64,000 nucleotides of DNA from Rugamonas sp. A1-17 (GCA_025548565.1 JAJLPB010000013.1:62001-126000), one strand, 5' to 3'. Numbered from the stretch's first letter, positions 8,056 through 17,704 are shown. The notes: generated by a model not told the origin, from the sequence alone. Numbers and translations: made by a program.

Positions 8056-9192
8056 ATGGAACGCGACCAGGCATCCAAATTCATGTTCGACCTGCTGCGG
8101 CTGATGACCAGCAAGAAGGGCTCGGACCTGTTCATTACCGCCGGCTTTCCGCCCGCTATCAAGATCGATGGCAAGATGACACCGGTGTCGTCGCAAGTGC
8201 TGACCTCGGCCCATACCATGGACCTGGCCCGCTCCATCATGAACGACAAGCAGACCGCTTCCTTCGAACTGACCAAGGAAGCCAACTTCGCCATCAGCCC
8301 CGGCGACCTGGGCCGCTTCCGGGTATCGGCGTTTGTGCAGATGAGCTCAGTCGGGATGGTGCTGCGGACCATCACCAGCGAGATCCCCAAGCTCGAAGAC
8401 CTCGGCCTGCCCGAGGTGCTCAAGGATGTGGTGATGTCCAAGCGCGGCCTGGTGATCATGGTCGGCGCCACCGGCTCGGGCAAGTCGACCACGCTGGCGG
8501 CCATGGTGGGCTACCGCAACGAGAACAGCTACGGCCACATCATCACCATCGAGGACCCGGTCGAGTACGTCCACCCGCACAAGAATTGCATCGTGACCCA
8601 GCGCGAGGTCGGCGTCGACACCGACGACTGGGCGGTGGCGCTGAAGAACACGCTGCGCCAGGCGCCGGACGTGATCCAGATCGGCGAGATCCGCGACCGC
8701 GAAACCATGGACCACGCGATCGCCTTCGCCGAGACCGGCCACCTGTGCCTGGCCACGCTGCACGCCAACAGCGCCAACCAGGCGCTCGACCGCATCATCA
8801 ACTTCTTCCCCGAGGAGCGCCGCCAGCAACTGCTGATGGATCTGTCGCTGAACCTGAAGGGCATGATCTCGCAGCGCCTGATCCCGCGCAAGGAATCCAA
8901 GGGCCGCGCGGTGGCCATCGAGATCATGCTCAACTCGCCGCTGATCTCGGACCTGATCTTCAAGGGCGAAGTGCACGAGATCAAGGAGCTGATGAAGAAA
9001 TCGCGCGAGCTGGGCATGCAGACCTTCGACCAGTCGCTGTTCGACCTGCACGAGGCCGACATCATCAGCTACGAGGACGCGCTGCGCAACGCCGACTCCG
9101 TCAACGACCTGCGCCTGGCCATCAAGCTCGAAGGCAAGGCCGCCAAGAACCGCGACCTCTCGGCCGGCACCGAGCACCTGGGCCTCATCTAA
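8056..9192 (+). CDS. pilU: PilT-like type IV pilus ATPase PilU
   Basis: A 378-residue retraction ATPase that works with PilT and cannot retract pili alone in studied species. It has Walker A GATGSGKST near residue 137, the Asp box TIEDPVEYVH, Walker B (VIQIGEIRDRETM) and His box GHLCLATLHA. The C-terminal tail is longer than in PilT (ENLR-type extension ending AGTEHLGLI), which distinguishes PilU. The start MERDQASKFM lies behind AAAGGAC. A longer in-frame start begins inside the upstream repeat (encoding MPDLTP) and is not credible. Confidence 0.96.
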   Translation: MERDQASKFMFDLLRLMTSKKGSDLFITAGFPPAIKIDGKMTPVSSQVLTSAHTMDLARSIMNDKQTASFELTKEANFAISPGDLGRFRVSAFVQMSSVGMVLRTITSEIPKLEDLGLPEVLKDVVMSKRGLVIMVGATGSGKSTTLAAMVGYRNENSYGHIITIEDPVEYVHPHKNCIVTQREVGVDTDDWAVALKNTLRQAPDVIQIGEIRDRETMDHAIAFAETGHLCLATLHANSANQALDRIINFFPEERRQQLLMDLSLNLKGMISQRLIPRKESKGRAVAIEIMLNSPLISDLIFKGEVHEIKELMKKSRELGMQTFDQSLFDLHEADIISYEDALRNADSVNDLRLAIKLEGKAAKNRDLSAGTEHLGLI

Positions 9193-9207
9193 AACCAAAG
9201 GAACACT

Positions 9208-9693
9208 TTGAACACACTCTACGACATCACCGCCGACAGCCTGGCCGGCGCCCCCGTCAACCTCGGCCAGTACAAGGGCCAGGTCCTGTTGATCGTCAAC
9301 ACCGCCAGCAAGTGCGGCTTCACACCGCAATACCAGGGCCTGGAGGCGATCTACCAGCGGTTCAAGGACCAGGGCGCGGTGGTACTGGGCTTCCCCTGCA
9401 ACCAGTTCGGCGCGCAGGAACCGGGCCAGGCCGACGAAATCGGCGCCTTCTGCCAAAAGAACTACGGCGTCACCTTCCCTCTGTTCGCCAAGATCGACGT
9501 CAACGGCAACAACGCCCATCCGCTGTTTATTAAACTGAAGAAGGACGCCCCCGGCATCCTCGGCACCGAGGCCATCAAATGGAACTTCACCAAGTTCCTG
9601 ATCCGCAAGGACGGCAGCGTCTACAAGCGCTACGCGCCCGCCACCAAGCCCGAGGAGCTGGCAGCCGACATCGCTAAACTGCTGGCGGAATAA
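9208..9693 (+). CDS. Glutathione peroxidase family (thiol peroxidase), cysteine type
   Basis: A 161-residue thioredoxin-fold peroxidase that reduces hydrogen and organic peroxides in the cytoplasm. It has the active-site Cys in NTASKCGFTPQ (where animal enzymes have selenocysteine), the second family motif GFPCNQFGAQEPG carrying the resolving-type Cys, and the WNFTKFLI motif with the catalytic Trp. The start is a TTG preceded by AAAGGA about six bases upstream; no ATG fits the conserved N-terminus. It follows pilU by 15 bases and may be co-transcribed. Bacterial members often use thioredoxin and not glutathione. Confidence 0.93.
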   Translation: MNTLYDITADSLAGAPVNLGQYKGQVLLIVNTASKCGFTPQYQGLEAIYQRFKDQGAVVLGFPCNQFGAQEPGQADEIGAFCQKNYGVTFPLFAKIDVNGNNAHPLFIKLKKDAPGILGTEAIKWNFTKFLIRKDGSVYKRYAPATKPEELAADIAKLLAE

Positions 9694-9820
9694 GACTATC
9701 CCCGGCGGCAGGACATAAAAAAATGTAAAAAGAGTGAAACGTTTTCCAAAAAACGTGCTTTCGGTTAACTTTTCGGTAATAATGGCCGCTGGTCATTTCC
9801 AAGAATCGAATCCGTCGCCT

Positions 9821-12370
9821 ATGTCGTTGTTTGGAAAACTACTGTCGCGCTGGATGCGGATGGGGACGTACTCCCGCTTGTTCGTCCCTATCTTCCTCAT
9901 CATCGCCGTCGTGGTGGGCTTGCGATATACCTTGTTGTTCCAGTCCGAAACCGCTTACGCCAACGCCCGCTACCAGAAGGATGCCGGCGATCTGGGCGTC
10001 TATCTGCACAAGGCCCTGCTGCCTGCGCTGACCACGCCGGACCGCGCCGCCCTCGACAACACCCTGGCCGGCGCCCTGCTGCTGGAAGCCGACCTGGTCG
10101 CGGCGCGGCTGGACTACGCCGGCGGCCACCTGGAAGCGCTGCGCGACCCGCCGCCGCCGCCGGACTACCCGGCCTGGTTCCGCAACCTCGACGGCCTGCA
10201 GCCGATCAACCGCACCGTCTACATCGGCAACGCCAGCCTGGTGCTGGCCTTCGAACCGACGCTGCCGCTCGCCCAGGTGTGGCGCACGCTGCACCAACAG
10301 GCCACGATCTCGCTGGTGAACATCTCCATCATCTATACGCTGCTGGGCATCATCATCTACGCCAATAAGCGCATGCTGCAGCGCGTGACCGACACCACCA
10401 CCCGCTTCCAGAACGGCGACCACGGCGTGCGCCTGCCGGTGCGCGGCACACCGGAGGCGCGCATGTTGGCGGTCACCTTCAACAACATGGCGCAGCGCGT
10501 GCAGGCGCTGGTGCACAAGCTGCAGCAAAGCCAGCACAAACTGAGCGAACAGCTGGCGCGGACGCTGGAGGCGCAGGCGCAGCTGCAGGTGGAGAAGGAA
10601 CGCATCGAGGTCACGCTGGCCTCGATCGGCGACGCCGTCATCACCACCGATTTGAACGGCAGGATCGCCACCGTGAACGACGTCGCCGAGCAGCTCACCG
10701 GCTGGCCCGAAGCGCGCGCGCGCGGCATGGAGCTGCACCAGGTGTTCGTATTGGCGAATAACTTCGGCCAGCACTCGCTGCTCAAGGCGATGGCGCAGAT
10801 CTACGCCGGCGGCGACGTGATCAAGGTCGGCAACCAGAGCCTGCGCAACCGCCTCGGCGAAATCGTCACCGTCGAATACACCGCCAACGCGATCCGCACC
10901 GCGCGCAACGAGGTGCAGGGATCGGTGCTGGTGTTCCGCGATGTGACCGAGCGCCGCCAGCTGATGCAGCAGATCTCCTGGCAGAGCAACCACGACATCC
11001 TGACCGGCCTGCCCAACCGCGCGGCGCTGGCCAGCCGCTTCGAGCAGGAGGTGGCGCGCGCCCGCGAAGAGGGCCACCTGCTGGCCGTGTGCCTGTTCGA
11101 TCTCGATCACTTCCAGCACGTGAACCAGACCATGGGTCAGCACGTCGGCGACGAGATTCTCAAGCAGGCCGCCAGCCGCCTGCACGATTTCGCCGGCCAG
11201 CGCCATTACGCGGCCCGCCTGGGCGGCGACGAGTTCGTGCTGCTGCTGCCGGAGATGAACGGCCGCGCCGCCATCGAGCAGGCGCTGGACCGCCTGATGA
11301 CGGCCCTGTCGCGCGATTACGTATGCGAGGGCAAAGCGGTCGGCATGTCGGCCAGCGCCGGCGTGGCGGTCTACACCGGCAACGAGATCAGCGCCGACAG
11401 CCTGCTGCGCCACGCCGACCAGGCGCTGTACCAGGCCAAGATCACGGGCCGCAACCGCTATCACTTCTTCGACGCCGACCTGGATGAACAAGTGCGTACC
11501 CACCACAACCGCCGCACCGAGGTGCGCGCCGCGCTGCGCGCCGGCGAGCTGCGGCTCTACTACCAGCCCAAGCTGGACATGCGCAAGGGCCGCATCGTCG
11601 GCATGGAGGCGCTGCTGCGCTGGGCGCATCCGCAACGCGGCGTGGTCGGGCCGATGGACTTCCTGCCCATCGTCGAACATAGCGACGTGATCGTCGACAT
11701 CGGCGAGTGGGTGCTACGCGAGGCCTTGCGCCAGCTGCAGTTCTGGCGCGCCTTCGATGCGCGCTGGGTCATCAGCGTCAACATCGCGGCGCGCCATTTC
11801 CAGCGCGCCGATTTCGTCGCCCGCTTGAAGGGCATCCTGGCCGAGTTCCCGGACGTGCCGCCGCACATGCTGGAGCTGGAGATACTGGAGTCGTCGGCGC
11901 TGAGCGACATCGCCCACGTGCGCAGCATCATGCTCGATTGCCAGGCGCTGGGCATCAGCTTCGCGCTGGACGATTTCGGCACCGGCTATTCGTCGATGTC
12001 CTATCTGAAGCGGCTGCCGGCGGACATGCTGAAGATCGACCAGAGCTTCGTGCGCAACATGCTGGTCGACCGCGACGACCTGCACCTGGTCAGCGCCGTC
12101 ATCGGCCTGGCCAAGGCCTTCGGCCTGGGTGTGATCGCCGAGGGGGTGGAGACCATCGAACATGGCGCCATGTTGATGCGGCTGGGCTGCGACCTGGTGC
12201 AGGGTTACGGCATCGCCCGGCCGATGCCGGCGGACGACGTGCTGCCCTGGGTCGCCAGCTTCAACACGGCGGGCGTGTGGCAGGCCGCCGCGCAGCTGCC
12301 GCCCATCCTCAACCTGCACGGCGAACCGGCCGGCGGCACGGCGCAGATGCCGTTATTTATCCAGGGTTAG
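9821..12370 (+). CDS. Membrane GGDEF-EAL protein with HAMP and PAS domains (cyclic-di-GMP turnover)
   Basis: An 849-residue inner-membrane signalling protein. Order: TM1 (about residues 19-39), a periplasmic sensor of about 120 residues, TM2 (about 163-184), HAMP, PAS (about 270-385), GGDEF and EAL. The GGDEF motif is intact (RLGGDEFV near 467), and the EAL motif (MEALLRW near 594), DDFGTGYSS and EGVET are intact. Both cyclase and phosphodiesterase activity are therefore possible. Location after pilT-pilU suggests control of motility or biofilm. The start is uncertain: MSLFGK is chosen because TM1 follows directly, but ATG at 9782 or GTG at 9734 are in frame. Confidence 0.92.
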   Translation: MSLFGKLLSRWMRMGTYSRLFVPIFLIIAVVVGLRYTLLFQSETAYANARYQKDAGDLGVYLHKALLPALTTPDRAALDNTLAGALLLEADLVAARLDYAGGHLEALRDPPPPPDYPAWFRNLDGLQPINRTVYIGNASLVLAFEPTLPLAQVWRTLHQQATISLVNISIIYTLLGIIIYANKRMLQRVTDTTTRFQNGDHGVRLPVRGTPEARMLAVTFNNMAQRVQALVHKLQQSQHKLSEQLARTLEAQAQLQVEKERIEVTLASIGDAVITTDLNGRIATVNDVAEQLTGWPEARARGMELHQVFVLANNFGQHSLLKAMAQIYAGGDVIKVGNQSLRNRLGEIVTVEYTANAIRTARNEVQGSVLVFRDVTERRQLMQQISWQSNHDILTGLPNRAALASRFEQEVARAREEGHLLAVCLFDLDHFQHVNQTMGQHVGDEILKQAASRLHDFAGQRHYAARLGGDEFVLLLPEMNGRAAIEQALDRLMTALSRDYVCEGKAVGMSASAGVAVYTGNEISADSLLRHADQALYQAKITGRNRYHFFDADLDEQVRTHHNRRTEVRAALRAGELRLYYQPKLDMRKGRIVGMEALLRWAHPQRGVVGPMDFLPIVEHSDVIVDIGEWVLREALRQLQFWRAFDARWVISVNIAARHFQRADFVARLKGILAEFPDVPPHMLELEILESSALSDIAHVRSIMLDCQALGISFALDDFGTGYSSMSYLKRLPADMLKIDQSFVRNMLVDRDDLHLVSAVIGLAKAFGLGVIAEGVETIEHGAMLMRLGCDLVQGYGIARPMPADDVLPWVASFNTAGVWQAAAQLPPILNLHGEPAGGTAQMPLFIQG

Positions 12371-12377
12371 CTGAACC

Positions 12378-12464
12378 GTCATTCCCGCGCAGGCGGGAAT
12401 CCATGCTGAGCGTGCAAAGAGGCGAATCATGCTGTGTATGGATTCCCGCCTGCGCGGGAATGAC
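12378..12464. repeat. Family B (dRS3-like) palindromic repeat, paired copy
   Basis: Two perfect 27-base inverted arms, 12378-12404 and 12438-12464, surround a 33-base loop. The arms are identical to those at 4139-4216. The element lies between the convergent GGDEF-EAL and glcF genes. The glcF stop codon (12427-12429) falls in the loop, so one arm is read as the last residues of GlcF. Likely a bidirectional terminator. Confidence 0.9.
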
Positions 12465-13686
12465 GTTGCTGCAGGGCGCGGTCCAACAGTTCAATCCAAT
12501 GCGCCACCGGCGTGTCCGTCCCCGATTGCAGGTGCGCGGTGCAGCCCACGTTGGCGGAGACGATGGCGGTGGCGCCGGTGTCGGCCAGGTTGGCCAGCTT
12601 GCGGTCGCGCAGCTGCAGCGACAATTCAGGCTGCAGCAACGAGTAGGTGCCCGCCGAGCCGCAGCACAGATGGCTGTCGGCGCACAGCACCACGTCCACG
12701 CCGACCGCGCGCAGCACGCCCTCGACCTTGCCGCGTATCTGCTGGCCGTGCTGCAGCGTGCATGGCGGATGATACGCCACGCGCTCCGTGATGCTGACAC
12801 GGCGCGCCAGTTCCTCCTCGAATTGCGGCATCACCTCGCTCAGGTCGCGCGTCAGCTCCGAGATGCGTTGCGCCCTGCCTGCATAGGCGCTGTCGTACGC
12901 CAGCAGGTGGCCGTACTCCTTGACCGTGACCCCGCAGCCGGACGCCGTCATCACGATGGCCTCCACCGCGCCGTCCTGCACGTACGGCCACCAGGCGTCG
13001 ACGTTGCGGCGCATGTCGTCCAGCGCCGCCTCCTGGTCGTTGAGGTGATGGCGCAGCGCGCCGCAGCAGCCGGCCTTGGGGGCGACGATCAGTTGCACGC
13101 CCAGCGCATCGAGCACGCGCGCGGTGGCGGCGTTGATGTTGGGCGCCATCGCCGGCTGCGTGCAGCCTTCCAGCACCAGCATCTTGCGCGCGTGCTGGCG
13201 CGACGGCCACACGCCGGCGCCCCGCATCGCCGGGATCTTGTCCTGCATGGCCGGCGAGAGCAGCGGCCGGAACACCTGCCCTGCGCGCAGCGCCGCCTTG
13301 AACAGCGCCTTGCGCGGCAAGCCTTCCTTCAGCACCAGGCGCTTCATGCGCTCGGCGAACGGGCGCTGCACGCGCTCCTCCACCACCTTGCGGCCGATGT
13401 CGATCAGGCGGCCGTACTTGACGCCGGACGGACAGGTGGTTTCGCAATTGCGGCAGGTCAGGCAGCGGTCCAAGTGGGTCTGCGTCTTGGCCGTCACCGG
13501 TGCGCCTTCCAGCACCTGCTTGATCAGGTAGATACGGCCGCGCGGGCCATCCAGCTCGTCGCCCAGCAGCTGGTAGGTGGGACAGGTGGCGGTGCAGAAG
13601 CCGCAGTGAACGCAGGCGCGCAGGATGGCGTCGGCCTCCTCGCCTTCGCGGGTGTGCTTGATAAAATCGGCGAGATTGGTTTGCAT
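12427..13686 (-). CDS. glcF: Glycolate oxidase iron-sulfur subunit GlcF, repeat-extended C-terminus
   Basis: A 419-residue subunit that passes electrons from glycolate oxidation to the membrane quinone pool. Two ferredoxin-type motifs, CVHCGFCTATCP and CLTCRNCETTCP, bind [4Fe-4S] clusters in the first 120 residues. Two CCG-type cysteine-rich domains follow (GCCGALRHH and SHLCCGSAGTY). It is the last gene of glcD-glcE-glcF, nine bases after glcE. The final residues, QRHSRAGGNPYTA, are encoded by a family B repeat arm and are not native to GlcF. They follow the conserved C-terminal helix, so activity is probably kept. Confidence 0.95.
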   Translation of the reverse strand: MQTNLADFIKHTREGEEADAILRACVHCGFCTATCPTYQLLGDELDGPRGRIYLIKQVLEGAPVTAKTQTHLDRCLTCRNCETTCPSGVKYGRLIDIGRKVVEERVQRPFAERMKRLVLKEGLPRKALFKAALRAGQVFRPLLSPAMQDKIPAMRGAGVWPSRQHARKMLVLEGCTQPAMAPNINAATARVLDALGVQLIVAPKAGCCGALRHHLNDQEAALDDMRRNVDAWWPYVQDGAVEAIVMTASGCGVTVKEYGHLLAYDSAYAGRAQRISELTRDLSEVMPQFEEELARRVSITERVAYHPPCTLQHGQQIRGKVEGVLRAVGVDVVLCADSHLCCGSAGTYSLLQPELSLQLRDRKLANLADTGATAIVSANVGCTAHLQSGTDTPVAHWIELLDRALQQRHSRAGGNPYTA

Positions 13687-13694
13687 GAGGTTCG

Positions 13695-14762
13695 CTAGTA
13701 CATGCGGCCGGGATTGAAGATCCCCGCCGGATCGAAGGACTGCTTGAGCCGCTCGTGGATCTTCGCCACAACCGGCGCCAAAGGATGAAACATGCCGACG
13801 CTTTTATCGCCGCCGCGGAACAGCGTGGCGTGGCCGCCGGCCGCCGCCACAGCGCGGCGGATACCTGCCGCTTGCTCCGCATCGGTGGACTCCACTTTGA
13901 GCCAGCGTTGCGCCCCGCCCCACTCGATCAGCTGTTCGCCGCGCAGGATGATGGCGCTGGCCGCAGGCGGCACCGACAGGCGCCACAAGGCGCCGCCGTC
14001 GAAATGGCTGTGCGTCTGGTCGCGCAATGAGGTCCAGAACGCCGCGTCGTCCGGCAGCGGTGCGCCGCCCAGTTTGCGCTGCGCGGCTTCCACCGCCGCC
14101 TCGGCGCCGGACAGCCGTAAAGTTAATACGCCCTGATGCCAACAGCTGGCCGATATCGGCAATGGCTGGCCGGCCCATTCGTTCAGATGGCGCAGCGCGT
14201 CGATCTCGCTCATCTCGAAGCGCAGGCTGGCCTCGCGCAGCGGCACCGGCAGCACCTTGAGCGACACCTCCAGTATCAATCCCAGCGTGCCGAGCGAACC
14301 GGCCAGCAGGCGCGAGACATCGTAGCCCGCCACGTTCTTCATCACCTGGCCGCCGAAGCGCAGCGCCTCGCCATGGCCATCCATCAGCACCGCGCCGAGC
14401 ACGAAGTCGCGCACCGCGCCGGCGCTGGCCCTGCGCGGGCCGGACAAGGCGCTGGCCACCACGCCGCCGATGGTCGACGCGGCGCCGTAACGCGGCGGCT
14501 CGAACGCCAGCATCTGATGGTGCTGGGCCAACAGCGCCTCGATCTCGGCCAGCGGCGTGCCGCAGCGGGCGGTGATCACCAACTCGGTCGGTTCGTAGGA
14601 GACCACGCCGGCATAGGCGCGCGTGTCGAACACCTCGCCGTCCAGCGACTGGCCGTACCAGTCCTTGGTGCCGCCGCCGCGCAGGCGCAGCCGGATGCCG
14701 TCATCCCTGGCGGCGCGTATGCGGTCGCTGAACTGCCCGGCGATGTAGGATTCGTTCGTCAT
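13695..14762 (-). CDS. glcE: Glycolate oxidase FAD-binding subunit GlcE
   Basis: A 355-residue flavin-binding subunit of glycolate oxidase, which converts glycolate to glyoxylate. The PP-loop FAD-binding N-terminus shows LRGGGTKDWYG, and the FAD_binding_4 core has GAASTIGGVVASALSGPRR. The C-terminus ends FDPAGIFNPGRMY, the usual cofactor-domain end shared with GlcD. It is a shorter, more divergent relative of GlcD and acts with it and GlcF. Ten bases separate it from glcD. The adjacent genes and length agree with E. coli GlcE (about 350 residues). Confidence 0.95.
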   Translation of the reverse strand: MTNESYIAGQFSDRIRAARDDGIRLRLRGGGTKDWYGQSLDGEVFDTRAYAGVVSYEPTELVITARCGTPLAEIEALLAQHHQMLAFEPPRYGAASTIGGVVASALSGPRRASAGAVRDFVLGAVLMDGHGEALRFGGQVMKNVAGYDVSRLLAGSLGTLGLILEVSLKVLPVPLREASLRFEMSEIDALRHLNEWAGQPLPISASCWHQGVLTLRLSGAEAAVEAAQRKLGGAPLPDDAAFWTSLRDQTHSHFDGGALWRLSVPPAASAIILRGEQLIEWGGAQRWLKVESTDAEQAAGIRRAVAAAGGHATLFRGGDKSVGMFHPLAPVVAKIHERLKQSFDPAGIFNPGRMY

Positions 14763-14772
14763 GTCGCTCCGT

Positions 14773-16272
14773 TCAAAAACGCGGCAGATGGGAGAACGGC
14801 AGCATGCCGCCGCTGACGCGCATCTTGCCGAATTCGGCGCAGCGGTTCAGCGTGGGGATGGCCTTGTCGGGATTGAGCAGGCCGGCCGGGTCGAAGGCGC
14901 GCTTGACCGAGAAGAAGGTATCCAGCTCCGCCGGCGCGAACTGCGCGCACATCGAATTGATCTTCTCGATGCCGACGCCATGCTCGCCGGTGATGGTGCC
15001 GCCCACTTCCACGCACAGCGACAGGATCTCGGCGCCGAAGGCCTCCGCGCGCTCGAATTCATCGGGGATGTTGGCGTTGAAGAGAATAAGCGGATGCAGG
15101 TTGCCGTCGCCGGCGTGGAACACGTTGGCGCAGCGCAGGCCGTACTTGGTCTCCATCTGCGCGATCCCCTCCAGCACCTGGCCCAGGCGCTTGCGCGGGA
15201 TGGTGCCGTCCATGCAGTAGTAGTCGGGCGAGATGCGGCCCGCCGCCGGGAAGGCGTTCTTGCGGCCTGACCAGAACTTCAACCGCTCCGCCTCCGACTG
15301 CGACACCGCGATGGCGCTGGCGCCGGCCGTATTCAGCACCGCCGACATGCGGGCGATTTCCTCCTCCACTTCCTCGACCGTGCCGTCGGCCTCGCACAGC
15401 AGGATGGCGGCGGCCTCAGTATCGTAGCCCGCCTTGACGAAAGGCTCGACCATGCGCGACGAGGTCTGGTCCATCATCTCCAGCCCGGCCGGGATGATGC
15501 CGGCCGCGATCAGCGCCGCCACCGCGTGGCAGCCCGCCGTCACTTCGTTGAACGATGCCATGATCACGCGCGCGGTGGCCGGTTTGGGCACCAGCTTGAC
15601 CGTCACCTCGGTGACGATGCCCAGCATGCCCTCGGAGCCGATGAACACCGACAGCAGGTCCAGGCCCGGCGCGTCGAGCGACTCGCCGCCCAGTTCCACC
15701 ACGTCGCCGTCCATGGTCACCATGCGCACGCGCAGCACGTTGTGCACCGTCAGGCCGTATTTGAGGCAGTGCACGCCGCCGGAGTTCTCGGCCACGTTGC
15801 CGCCGATGGTGCAGGCGATCTGCGACGACGGATCGGGCGCATAGTACAGGCCATGCTGCGCCGCCGCCTCCGAGATCGCCAGGTTGCGCACGCCCGGCTG
15901 CACCACGGCGGTCCGCGAGTAGGCGTCCATGCGCACAATGCGGTTCAGGCGTGCGGTCGACAGCACCACGCCGTCGGCGATCGGCATGGCGCCGCCGGAC
16001 AGGCCGGTGCCGGCGCCGCGCGGCACGATGGGCACGTTCATCTCGCGGCATACCTTCAACACGGCGACGACCTGCGCCTCGCTGTCGGGCAGCACGACGA
16101 TCATCGGCAGCTGGCGGTAGGCGGCCAGGCCGTCGCATTCGTAGGGCCGGGTGTCTTCCGGCTCGGACAAGATGGCGCGGGCCGGCAACGCCTGCTGCAA
16201 GGCTGCGGCGACCTGCGCGCGGCGGGCGGCGATATCGGCCAGAGTGGGCGACGTGGATGTGGCAGTGTTCAT
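14773..16272 (-). CDS. glcD: Glycolate oxidase catalytic subunit GlcD
   Basis: A 499-residue FAD flavoprotein, the same length as E. coli GlcD, that oxidizes glycolate (and D-lactate in some species) to glyoxylate. It has the FAD_binding_4 domain (VPRGAGTGLSGGAMP, SQIACTIGGNVAENSGG) and the FAD-oxidase C domain with VFHAGDGNLHPLILFN and GEHGVGIEKI. The chosen start MNTATS lies behind AGGTG; upstream in-frame ATGs add unrelated residues. It leads the glcDEF operon. No glcC regulator or malate synthase glcB is adjacent, so the operon is reduced compared with E. coli. Confidence 0.96.
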   Translation of the reverse strand: MNTATSTSPTLADIAARRAQVAAALQQALPARAILSEPEDTRPYECDGLAAYRQLPMIVVLPDSEAQVVAVLKVCREMNVPIVPRGAGTGLSGGAMPIADGVVLSTARLNRIVRMDAYSRTAVVQPGVRNLAISEAAAQHGLYYAPDPSSQIACTIGGNVAENSGGVHCLKYGLTVHNVLRVRMVTMDGDVVELGGESLDAPGLDLLSVFIGSEGMLGIVTEVTVKLVPKPATARVIMASFNEVTAGCHAVAALIAAGIIPAGLEMMDQTSSRMVEPFVKAGYDTEAAAILLCEADGTVEEVEEEIARMSAVLNTAGASAIAVSQSEAERLKFWSGRKNAFPAAGRISPDYYCMDGTIPRKRLGQVLEGIAQMETKYGLRCANVFHAGDGNLHPLILFNANIPDEFERAEAFGAEILSLCVEVGGTITGEHGVGIEKINSMCAQFAPAELDTFFSVKRAFDPAGLLNPDKAIPTLNRCAEFGKMRVSGGMLPFSHLPRF

Positions 16273-16396
16273 GGAGCGGGCACCTGGAAGCACATGGTTA
16301 TGCATCGATTGTAAGCACAAACGCCCTGCAAGGCGAAATACCCGATTAAACTGTTGTATTCTTCCGGGCGCGACTCATCCACTTTTAGGAATCCAT

Positions 16397-16951
16397 ATGG
16401 GCAATCGACTCTCCAAAATCGCCACCCGCACCGGCGACGGCGGCACCACCGGCCTCGGCGACGGCAGCCGCACCGACAAGGACAGCGTGCGCATCCACTC
16501 GATCGGCGAGGTCGACGAACTGAATTCGCACATCGGACTGCTGCTGTGCGAAGACATGCCGGCCGAGCTGCGCGAAGAGCTGGTCACCATCCAGCATGAC
16601 CTGTTCGACCTGGGCGGGGAGTTGTGCATCCCCGGCTACCAGATGATCACCGAGGCGCATGTCGAGCGGCTCGACACGCTGCTGGCCAAGTACAACGCCA
16701 CCCTGCCGGCGCTGACGGAGTTCATCCTGCCGGCCGGCTCGCGCGCGGCCTCGCAGGCGCACGTGTGCCGCACCGTGTGCCGCCGCGCCGAACGCGCCAT
16801 CGTCACGCTGGGCAAGGCCGAGACCATCCACGAGCATCCGCGCCAGTATGTGAACCGCTTATCGGACTTGATGTTTGTGCTGTCGCGGGTATTGAACCGC
16901 TACGCCGGCGGCAGCGACGTGCTGTGGCAGCACGAGCGCAAGCGCGGCTAA
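16397..16951 (+). CDS. Cob(I)yrinic acid a,c-diamide adenosyltransferase, PduO type
   Basis: A 184-residue trimeric enzyme that transfers the adenosyl group of ATP to cob(I)alamin, forming coenzyme B12. The N-terminal ATP loop KIATRTGDGGTTGLGDG is diagnostic, the R-x2-E region lies in the C-terminal helix (CRRAERAIV), and the ending LSDLMFVLSRVLNRYAGG is characteristic. The ATG has TAGGAA seven bases upstream. It is divergent from glcD and convergent with the M48 peptidase gene. No cobalamin operon is nearby, so it probably serves salvage of imported corrinoids. Confidence 0.95.
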   Translation: MGNRLSKIATRTGDGGTTGLGDGSRTDKDSVRIHSIGEVDELNSHIGLLLCEDMPAELREELVTIQHDLFDLGGELCIPGYQMITEAHVERLDTLLAKYNATLPALTEFILPAGSRAASQAHVCRTVCRRAERAIVTLGKAETIHEHPRQYVNRLSDLMFVLSRVLNRYAGGSDVLWQHERKRG

Positions 16952-16954
16952 AGA

Positions 16955-17704
16955 TCAGCGGTCCGACTGGAACAGCAGCGCCATGCCCTTGGCCATGCTG
17001 AGACGCGAAGCGCTGGCCGGATAGGCGCTGGACACCAGCGCCATCTTGTCGCCGCCGGACAGCTTGCGGTAGAAGCCGACCATGTCGGCGGCCGGCCAGC
17101 CCGCGTGGTGCGCCAGCACCATGCCCAACTGGTCCGCCTCGGACTCCTGCATGCTCGATAGCTTGGACAGGCGGATCTGCACCGACAGGTCGCTCTCCAG
17201 GCGCTCCATCACCACCTCCAGCGGCACCATCGGATAGCGGTTCAGGAATAGCGCTTCCGACAAGGTTTCGCGATGATGTTCGGCCACCGCGTGCGCGACT
17301 TCGTGGCCCAGCAAGGTGGCCAGTTCGCCATCGCTCAACGCCAACTGGCGCACGAAGGCGCTACCCACCAGGATTTTACCGCCGGCCATGCAAATGGCGT
17401 CGACGTCGGCGTCGCTGGTGGTATGGAACTCCCACTCCCACCCGGCCACTTCCGGCTTGAGCGCCACGGCGGCGCGGACCAGCCCCACGCCGATGGATTG
17501 CAGCCGCGCCAGCAGGACGCGGTCGTCATCCAGCCGGCCGTCAGCCGCCAGGCCGACCACGCGGTCGATATAGCGGTCCTCCACCGTGCTGGCCACTTCC
17601 TCGGCGCTGAAACGCATATCCTGCGCCCTGCCCGATTCCGGCACCTGCGCGCCCGCCATGCCGCAGGCGAACAACAAACCAAAAAAAAGGCAGGTGGCAT
17701 GCAT
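16955..17704 (-). CDS. Periplasmic M48-family zinc metallopeptidase
   Basis: A 249-residue protein with an N-terminal signal peptide (CLFFGLLFACGMAGAQ). Its peptidase core has the zinc motif HEVAHAVAEH near residue 131 and the third ligand in ESEADQLGM about 60 residues later, the M48 arrangement. Unlike HtpX it has no multiple membrane segments, so it resembles the soluble LoiP/YcaL/BepA-like members that act in outer-membrane quality control. It lacks the TPR domain of BepA. It overlaps nothing and lies three bases from the convergent adenosyltransferase gene. Substrate unknown. Confidence 0.88.
   Translation of the reverse strand: MHATCLFFGLLFACGMAGAQVPESGRAQDMRFSAEEVASTVEDRYIDRVVGLAADGRLDDDRVLLARLQSIGVGLVRAAVALKPEVAGWEWEFHTTSDADVDAICMAGGKILVGSAFVRQLALSDGELATLLGHEVAHAVAEHHRETLSEALFLNRYPMVPLEVVMERLESDLSVQIRLSKLSSMQESEADQLGMVLAHHAGWPAADMVGFYRKLSGGDKMALVSSAYPASASRLSMAKGMALLFQSDR

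Noticed and set aside
9734..9820. GTG start for the GGDEF-EAL gene
   Set aside because: The added residues show no signal or conservation pattern and the first membrane helix begins right after the later ATG; kept only as an alternative.
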